A DNA stretch of 10,577 nucleotides from JAOUEE01 sp051011595. Its GTDB lineage: Bacteria; Actinomycetota; Acidimicrobiia; Acidimicrobiales; SHLQ01. The stretch covers positions 1 through 10,577 of the forward strand of contig JBPCTQ010000140.1 in the NCBI GenBank assembly GCA_051011595.1, given 5' to 3'. Below the pieces are notes generated by a model that worked only from the letters and a program-made list of their open reading frames with translations, ran no database searches and was not told the origin of the DNA. Position 1 is the stretch's first letter; each line of letters opens with the position of its first letter. The translations under genes were made by a program, and so were the position numbers. This document shows positions 5,652 through 10,577 of this stretch, piece after piece.

Positions 5652-6737
5652 GTGTCCCCACGACGGCCGTCCCACCAGCTCTACGTGCAGTGCCTCCCGG
5701 GCTTGGAGCACCTGCTCGAAGCCGAACTGCGGTCGCTCGGGCCCCGCACGGGCCGGCGTTTCCGGGGTGGAATCGAGGTGGAGGGCACGACCCGCCAGTT
5801 GTATCTGGTGAACCAGGCCAGTCGATTGGCCACCCGCGTGCTCCTGCGGGTCGCTCGGTTCGACGCCGACTCGTTCTCGGCCCTCGAACGGGGGGTCAGT
5901 CGGGTCGACTGGTCACCCTGGATCGGCGACCAGCGGGTGGTGGTGCGGGCCGCCGCGTCATCGTCGGAGTTGTTCCACACCGACGCCATCGCCGAACGGG
6001 TGACCGCCGCCATCGGGGGAGGAGGTCGACGGCCCGGTCAACGAGTCCACGTCCGGGTCCACAACGACCGGGTCACGCTCAGCATCGATGCCAGCGGTGA
6101 TGCCCTGCACCACCGGGGCTGGCGCGACGACACCGCCAAAGCGCCGCTGCGGGCCACGCTGGCCGCCGCCCTGCTCGAGGTGGGCGGCTACCAAGGACAG
6201 GGGCCCCTCGTCGATCCGTTCTGCGGCGCCGGCACCATCGCCATCGAAGGGGCTCGTCTGGCCCGCGATCTGCCCCCCGGTGTCGATCGCCGGTTCGCCT
6301 TCCACCAGTGGCCCAGCTTCGAGCCCGGGACATGGGCCAGCGTGGCCGCCGATCAGTCCCAGCCGGCCCGGTTCCCGGTGATCGCCACCGACCGCGACGC
6401 CGGCGCCGTCCGGTCCACCGAGGCCAACGCCACCCGAGCAGGGGTCACCATCGAGACCGCGGTGCAGTCGATCTCCGAGTTGGAGGCGCCCGCACCCGGC
6501 CCCGGCTGGCTGGTGACCAACCCGCCCTACGGGAAACGGGTGGCGGCCGATGAGTTGCGCAATCTGTACGCCCGATTCGGGCAGGTGGTGCGGGCTCGTA
6601 TGCCGGGATGGCGCGTCGTGGTGCTGACCAACGACGTGGTGGCGGCCGGCCACGCCGATCTTCCCTTCGAGTCGCGGCTGGCCTGTTCCAACGGCGGCAT
6701 CGACGTGCAGGCGCTGGTCGCTGTCGTGCCCGGCTGA
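5652..6737 (+). CDS. THUMP-domain class I SAM-dependent RNA methyltransferase (RlmL N-domain/YpsC-like)
   Basis: 361-residue cytoplasmic enzyme. Residues 8-146 form a THUMP RNA-binding region beginning HQLYVQCLPGLEHLLEAEL, the usual start of this family, and including VSRVDWSPW (82-90). HHRGWR (153-158) and APLRATLAAALL (164-175) lead into a Rossmann methyltransferase (UPF0020 type) with SAM motif I DPFCGAGT (188-195), an acidic loop TDRDAGAV (246-253) and catalytic motif IV NPPYGKR (290-296). NPPY marks amino-group methylation, and relatives make N2-methylguanosine in 23S rRNA (RlmL, G2445) or in tRNA; the exact target is not fixed by sequence. It lacks the second methyltransferase domain of E. 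coli RlmKL. An in-frame TAA at 5640-5642 leaves GTG 5652 as the first possible start, with a weak AAGG at 5641-5644. A P450 gene follows after 22 nt. Confidence 0.9.
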   Translation: MSPRRPSHQLYVQCLPGLEHLLEAELRSLGPRTGRRFRGGIEVEGTTRQLYLVNQASRLATRVLLRVARFDADSFSALERGVSRVDWSPWIGDQRVVVRAAASSSELFHTDAIAERVTAAIGGGGRRPGQRVHVRVHNDRVTLSIDASGDALHHRGWRDDTAKAPLRATLAAALLEVGGYQGQGPLVDPFCGAGTIAIEGARLARDLPPGVDRRFAFHQWPSFEPGTWASVAADQSQPARFPVIATDRDAGAVRSTEANATRAGVTIETAVQSISELEAPAPGPGWLVTNPPYGKRVAADELRNLYARFGQVVRARMPGWRVVVLTNDVVAAGHADLPFESRLACSNGGIDVQALVAVVPG

Positions 6738-6759
6738 GGGCCGCACTATCGTCACCGCC

Positions 6760-7956
6760 ATGATGGACACAGTCGACATCTACGATCCCGACGGGTACGT
6801 CGACGGACCACCTCACGCCTTCTTCGAGCATCTCCGACGCGAGGAGCCCGTGTACCGCCAGGAGATGCCCGACGGCACCTGGTACTGGGCGGTGATGCGC
6901 CACGCCGACGTGGTGACGGTGTCGCGCCACCCATTGCTGTATTCGGCGTCGCTCGGCGGTGTGGTGCTCGAGGATCTCGACCCCGAGAGCCTGGCCATGA
7001 TGCGCAACATGTTGTTGGCCATGGACCCGCCGCTGCACCTCGAACACCGACGCAACATCTCACCCAGCTTCAGGGCTCGGGTCATCGCCGATCTCGAACC
7101 CCGAATCCGGGCCATGTGTCACGAGATCATGGACGGTGTCGAGCAGGGGGTCACCATCGACTTCGTGCACGAGGTGGCCTCGAAGCTGCCGGCCCGGATA
7201 ATCGGCGAGCTGATGGGTCTTCCTGCCGAGGACTGGCCTCGGCTGCACGAGATGGCCGAGCGCAACAGCGGCGGCCAGGATCCCGACATCAACCCCGAAC
7301 AACGGGGATCGGCGTCGGTCGACATGGCCATGTACGCCATCGAACACGCCCAGAAACGCCGCGACGCCGAGCCTCGCGACGACCTCACCACCCTGCTCCT
7401 CGAGTCCGACATCGACGGCCGGCACATGACCGACATCGAGTTCGGCAGCTTCTTCGTGCAGCTGGTCACGGCCGCCAACGACACCACCCGCACCATGCTC
7501 TCGTCGGGCCTGTGGGCCCTGCTCGAACATCCCGACCAGCTCGAGTTGGTGCGAGCCGATCCGGCCCGCCTTCCCCTGGCGATCGAAGAAATCCTCCGGT
7601 GGGCCAACCCGCTCCACTACTTCCGCCGCACTGCCACCGATGCGGCCGAGCTGGGCGGCGTCGCCATCGCCGCGGGCGACAAGCTGGCGATGATGTACAC
7701 GTCGGCCAATCGCGACGAAGCGGTGTTCGCCGATCCGCACACCTTCGACATCGGGCGCGACCCCAACCCCCACCTCTCGTTCGGCGTGGCCGAACACTTC
7801 TGCCTCGGAGCCCATCTGGCCCGGCTCGAGGGTCGGGTGTTCTTCGAGGAGCTGTTCGGACGTTTCGGCGACATCACCCTGGCCGGGCCCCCGGCTCGGC
7901 AGCGGTCCAACCTCAACAACGCCCTCAAGTCCCTACCAGTGGTGCTCTCGTCCTGA
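6760..7956 (+). CDS. Cytochrome P450 (second), CYP124/125/142-like
   Basis: Complete 398-residue soluble P450. Landmarks: C-helix AMDPPLHLEHRRNISPSF (87-104), I-helix AANDTTR (238-244), K-helix ExxR (E277-R280), the stretch FRRTATDAAELGGVAIAAGD (288-307), YTSANRDEAVF (313-323), and haem loop FGVAEHFCLG (341-350) with thiolate Cys348. The order and wording (HPLLYSA, MDPP, DDLTTLL...DIDG, SANRDE, NPHLSFG) resemble mycobacterial CYP125, CYP124 and CYP142, which oxidise the side chains of cholesterol and methyl-branched lipids. A similar hydrophobic substrate is a reasonable inference, not shown. Two Gly positions usual in P450s are Ala: Ala239 in the I-helix and Ala344 in the haem loop. Tandem ATG codons at 6760 and 6763 make the exact start uncertain; no clear ribosome site is seen. 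It is 22 nt after the RNA methyltransferase. The last 24 nt overlap the end of the convergent MFS gene. Confidence 0.95.
   Translation: MMDTVDIYDPDGYVDGPPHAFFEHLRREEPVYRQEMPDGTWYWAVMRHADVVTVSRHPLLYSASLGGVVLEDLDPESLAMMRNMLLAMDPPLHLEHRRNISPSFRARVIADLEPRIRAMCHEIMDGVEQGVTIDFVHEVASKLPARIIGELMGLPAEDWPRLHEMAERNSGGQDPDINPEQRGSASVDMAMYAIEHAQKRRDAEPRDDLTTLLLESDIDGRHMTDIEFGSFFVQLVTAANDTTRTMLSSGLWALLEHPDQLELVRADPARLPLAIEEILRWANPLHYFRRTATDAAELGGVAIAAGDKLAMMYTSANRDEAVFADPHTFDIGRDPNPHLSFGVAEHFCLGAHLARLEGRVFFEELFGRFGDITLAGPPARQRSNLNNALKSLPVVLSS
7933..7956. other. 24-nt convergent gene overlap (P450 / MFS)
   Basis: The last codons of the second P450 (stop TGA 7954-7956) and of the MFS gene (stop TAG, complement of 7933-7935) overlap tail to tail. 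The two messages would be complementary here, with no room for a separate terminator. Confidence 0.85.
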
Positions 7957-9144
7957 CGGCGAGGCCGACCCGTTTCGCTGCCGGTGTTGGTGCAGCCGTC
8001 GTTCGCTCACCAGCATCAGACCGGCGGCCACCACTCCGGCGCAGGCCGCCACCAGCCAGGCCGTCGCGTACCCGGGTCCGTCGATGAGGATGCCGGTCAC
8101 CACCGGACCCAGCACCACCCCCAGGTAGGTGCCCGTCTGGGTGATACCGGTGGCCGCCCCCGGCGCGCCGGGGTTTTCGCGTACGACCGTGCCGTTGAAC
8201 AACCCCGGCCACGCCCAACCGGTGGCGAAACCGATGGCCGAGCCGATCACCGCGCTGGTGGGGGTGCCGGCGGCCAGAATCACCACCCCGCCGGCCCCGA
8301 GGAGCAACATGCGGGCCACGATCGGCAACACCGGCCCGCCCCGACGATCGGCCCAGTCGCCCATCACCAAACGGGAGGTGATCCCCAGGGCTGATCCGGC
8401 GGCCAGCAACAATCCGGCCGATCCGGGTGAGAGGCCGGTGTCCTCGGCGGCACTCACCGTCCATGACGCCAACGCACCGGCCATGTAGGCACCACACGCC
8501 ACCGCCGCCGCCAGCACCACGAAGGTGACCCGATCGAGGTCGGTGCCCGGTGTGGTCCCCTGGCGGTGGGGGCGGGGAGTCACCGTGGCCCGGCGCACCA
8601 CCACCAGCGCCACCACCGCGGCGCCGGCCGCGGCCACGTAGGCCCACCGCCAGCCGACCGTCTGAGCCAGCCCGGGAACGGCCAGTCCGGCCAGCAGGGT
8701 GGCCGTGGGCATACCGGCCTGCTTCACCGAGACGGAGAACATGAGACGGTCGTCGGCCGCCGTTCGGCCCAGCAACAAGTTGGCGGCCGTCTGGGTGAGG
8801 GCGTTGGCCCCGCCGGCCACCATGAGCGGCAGGGCCAGCGAGACCCAGTTCTCGGCGAAACCGGCGATGACCAGGTTGGCCGCCATCGATGTACCCAGCC
8901 CGATGCTCATGGCCCGCCGTGCCCCCAGGCGCTCGCCCAGGTGCCCGAGCACCGCGGATCCGGCCACCCCCACCACGAAGAAGGCGGCCACCGCGAAACC
9001 CAGCCCGGTGGCATCGAACGACAGCTCGTCGCGCAGCTGCACCCCGAGGGCCCCGGTGAGAAAGGCGGGGAGCACGCTGGCCACCGTGGCGGTGACCGAC
9101 ATGGCGAGTGTTGGCCACTGCAGGGCCGATCGGGTTCGGGTCAC
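7933..9144 (-). CDS. MFS transporter
   Basis: 403-residue multi-pass inner-membrane transporter of the major facilitator superfamily, driving solute uptake or export by ion gradient. Two halves of about six hydrophobic segments are visible (residues 12-183 and 205-381), joined by a polar central loop (184-204, RPHRQGTTPGTDLDR). The signature motif A reads GHLGERLGARR (67-77) between TM2 and TM3, and its echo GDWADRRGG (262-270) occurs in the second half. GWRWAYVAAA (164-173) and the GTYLGVVLGP segment (338-347) are typical MFS helices. The layout resembles CynX/NimT-like permeases, but the substrate is unknown. The GTG start (9144-9142) overlaps the ligase stop in GTGA, so I prefer it over Met15; no ribosome site is visible, which fits translational coupling. 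The TAG stop lies inside the end of the second P450 gene on the other strand. Confidence 0.9.
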   Translation of the reverse strand: MTRTRSALQWPTLAMSVTATVASVLPAFLTGALGVQLRDELSFDATGLGFAVAAFFVVGVAGSAVLGHLGERLGARRAMSIGLGTSMAANLVIAGFAENWVSLALPLMVAGGANALTQTAANLLLGRTAADDRLMFSVSVKQAGMPTATLLAGLAVPGLAQTVGWRWAYVAAAGAAVVALVVVRRATVTPRPHRQGTTPGTDLDRVTFVVLAAAVACGAYMAGALASWTVSAAEDTGLSPGSAGLLLAAGSALGITSRLVMGDWADRRGGPVLPIVARMLLLGAGGVVILAAGTPTSAVIGSAIGFATGWAWPGLFNGTVVRENPGAPGAATGITQTGTYLGVVLGPVVTGILIDGPGYATAWLVAACAGVVAAGLMLVSERRLHQHRQRNGSASPSGREHHW

Positions 9145-10577
9145 GAACCGGGAAGCAGGCGGCGGACGGCGTCGATGGTGTCGGCGTCGGCGGCGGTCTT
9201 GTCGGGACGGTACCCCTTCACCCGGGCGAAGCGCAGGGCCACACCACCGGGATACCGGGTGGATGCCTGGGCGCCATCGAGGGCGATCTCCACCACCAGC
9301 TCGGGGCGCACGTACACCACGTGTCGGCCCGGCTCGTGGTGATCACCTCCGTCGTCGCGGATGGCCTGGAGGGCCTCGGTCTGCCAGGTCAACAGTTCGT
9401 CGGTGAGCCCTTTGAACGTCTTGCCCACCATGATGAAACCGCCGTCGGGGTCGCGGGCACCCAGGTGGAGATTCGACAGCCAGCCGGTGCGGCGGCCGTG
9501 GCCCCACTCGGCGGCCAGCACCACCAGGTCGAGGGTGTGTACCGGCTTCACCTTGCGCCAGGTCTTGCCCCGGCGGCCGGCCTGGTAGAGCGAGTCGGCC
9601 GCTTTCACCATCACCCCCTCGTGGCCCTGTTCGAGTGCCGCCTCGAGCACAGCCCGAGCCGTGTCCGGGTCGTCGGTGAACGTGCCGGGCACGTGGTGTT
9701 CACCCACCAGCTCGGTGAGCGCTTGCCGCCGCTCCACCAGCGGCGTGTCGAGCAGATCGTCGCCGTCGAGGTGCAGCAGATCGAAGAAGAGGGCCTCCAG
9801 CCGCCACTGGTGATCGGTCTCGTTTTCCCGACCGAAGCGACTGGCCGTGTCCTGGAACCGTCGGGGAGTGTCCTCGTCGGTGAGACCGATGGTCTCGCCG
9901 TCGAGCACGAATTGTCGGGCACCGAAACTCGCCACCAGGGCCACCAGCTCGGGGACACGGTCGGTGACATCGTTGAGGTTGCGGGTGAACACCCGCACAT
10001 CGTCGCCCTGACGATGGACCTGCACCCGGATCCCGTCCAGCTTCCACTCCACCGACGCCGAGCCGAGATCGGCGACGGCGGCATCGACTGACTCGGCCGT
10101 GGCGGCCAGCATGGGTTGCACAGCCCGCATCACCTCCAGCCCGATCGCTTCGAGCCCGGCCCGCCCCTTGGTGATGGCGATGAATGCGGTGCGGGGCAGA
10201 TCACCCGACAGCATGGCCGCCCGCCGCACCGTGGCCGCCGGCACCGCAGCGGCCTTGGCCACCGATTCGGCCATGATGCCGCCGAGTGCACCCTGGCGGA
10301 GCTCGCCGCCTAGCAGCTGACGCAAGAACTGGTCCTCGTCGACGGTGGCCCGCTCGAACACTGCGGCCAGCAGGGTCCGACGGCCGGCAGTCGATCCGGG
10401 ACCGGTGGTGTCGGCCAGGGCCGAGATCATTTCGTCGACCTCACCCACCTCGATGGTGGCCTCCGGTGCGGTGCCCGGCTCGACGGCCTGCAAGGTCGCC
10501 CAGCCCACGCCGATGCGGCCCTGGCGAGGTTCGCCGACGAGCATCGCCACCACCGTCTCGATCTGCGTCGGTGGCAC
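9141..10577 (-). CDS. ligB: ATP-dependent DNA ligase, LigB-type (N-terminus beyond window)
   Basis: 478 residues are visible; the frame is open to the right edge. Mycobacterial LigB proteins are about 507 residues, so roughly 30-40 N-terminal residues are missing; the GTG at the edge is not taken as the start. Visible order: N-terminal DNA-binding domain with LLGGELRQGALGGIMAESVA (88-107 of the visible part), then nucleotidyltransferase motifs I EWKLDG (adenylated Lys179), III FVLDGE (223-228), IIIa FFDLLHLDG (264-272), IV EGVMVK (320-325) and V WRKVKP (340-345), then an OB-fold with LSNLHLGARDP, MVGKTFKGLTDELL and SRYPGG-like STRYPGG (439-445). The enzyme seals DNA nicks using ATP and in actinobacteria is an accessory to the NAD-dependent LigA. 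No Ku, polymerase or nuclease domain is present, so it is not LigD. The stop overlaps the MFS start (GTGA). Confidence 0.93.
   Translation of the reverse strand: MPPTQIETVVAMLVGEPRQGRIGVGWATLQAVEPGTAPEATIEVGEVDEMISALADTTGPGSTAGRRTLLAAVFERATVDEDQFLRQLLGGELRQGALGGIMAESVAKAAAVPAATVRRAAMLSGDLPRTAFIAITKGRAGLEAIGLEVMRAVQPMLAATAESVDAAVADLGSASVEWKLDGIRVQVHRQGDDVRVFTRNLNDVTDRVPELVALVASFGARQFVLDGETIGLTDEDTPRRFQDTASRFGRENETDHQWRLEALFFDLLHLDGDDLLDTPLVERRQALTELVGEHHVPGTFTDDPDTARAVLEAALEQGHEGVMVKAADSLYQAGRRGKTWRKVKPVHTLDLVVLAAEWGHGRRTGWLSNLHLGARDPDGGFIMVGKTFKGLTDELLTWQTEALQAIRDDGGDHHEPGRHVVYVRPELVVEIALDGAQASTRYPGGVALRFARVKGYRPDKTAADADTIDAVRRLLPGS

Noticed and set aside
7925..9118. A 397-codon open frame on the - strand in another frame of the MFS gene.
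   Set aside because: Its translation is Gly/Arg/His-rich shadow sequence, while the chosen frame has clear membrane helices and MFS motif A.
9141..10577. A non-homologous end-joining (LigD/Ku) locus.
   Set aside because: The ligase has the stand-alone LigB layout, with no polymerase or nuclease domain, and no Ku gene is nearby.
1..10577. A natural-product cluster or defence island suggested by two P450s and a transporter.
   Set aside because: No core biosynthetic enzyme, nuclease, helicase, toxin, integrase or transposase is present; the P450s are in separate units among housekeeping genes.

Overview
The window is GC-rich, densely packed bacterial DNA with GTG starts as common as ATG starts. 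It looks actinobacterial: the DNA ligase has the layout of mycobacterial LigB-type ATP-dependent ligases, there are two bacterial class I-type cytochrome P450s, and there is an LLM-class flavin oxidoreductase. Class Acidimicrobiia is my best guess, but that rests on overall feel and not on a marker gene.

Layout. On the + strand, 1-1576 holds the tail of an LLM-class (luciferase-like) oxidoreductase and, 13 nt later, a complete P450. Convergent to these, 1586-2513 on the - strand holds a two-gene unit: a divergent universal-stress-like protein and a DUF2237 protein, 1 nt apart. A 99-nt divergent intergenic region (2514-2612) with overlapping inverted repeats separates this unit from a + strand pair: a small FMN-binding split-barrel (PNPOx-like) protein and glucose-6-phosphate isomerase, overlapping by 4 nt. 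The isomerase meets a - strand PAP2-family membrane phosphatase tail to tail with no spacer. A 220-nt divergent intergenic region follows (5432-5651). Next, on the + strand, come a THUMP-domain RNA methyltransferase (RlmL-like) and a second P450 resembling the mycobacterial CYP124/125/142 group. That P450 overlaps by 24 nt the end of a - strand MFS transporter. The transporter is coupled (GTGA overlap) to an upstream ATP-dependent DNA ligase whose N-terminus lies beyond the right edge.

How the genes fit together. These are short housekeeping or accessory operons, not one obvious pathway. The LLM oxidoreductase and the two P450s suggest oxidative metabolism of hydrophobic substrates such as steroids, terpenoids or fatty acids. 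No ferredoxin or ferredoxin reductase is in view to serve the P450s. I see no RNA gene, mobile element, CRISPR array, phage gene or defence system, and no convincing new multi-gene system. The items most worth a second look are the degenerate tandem stress protein, the split-barrel/isomerase coupling, the inverted repeats at 2532-2572, and three convergent junctions without visible terminators.
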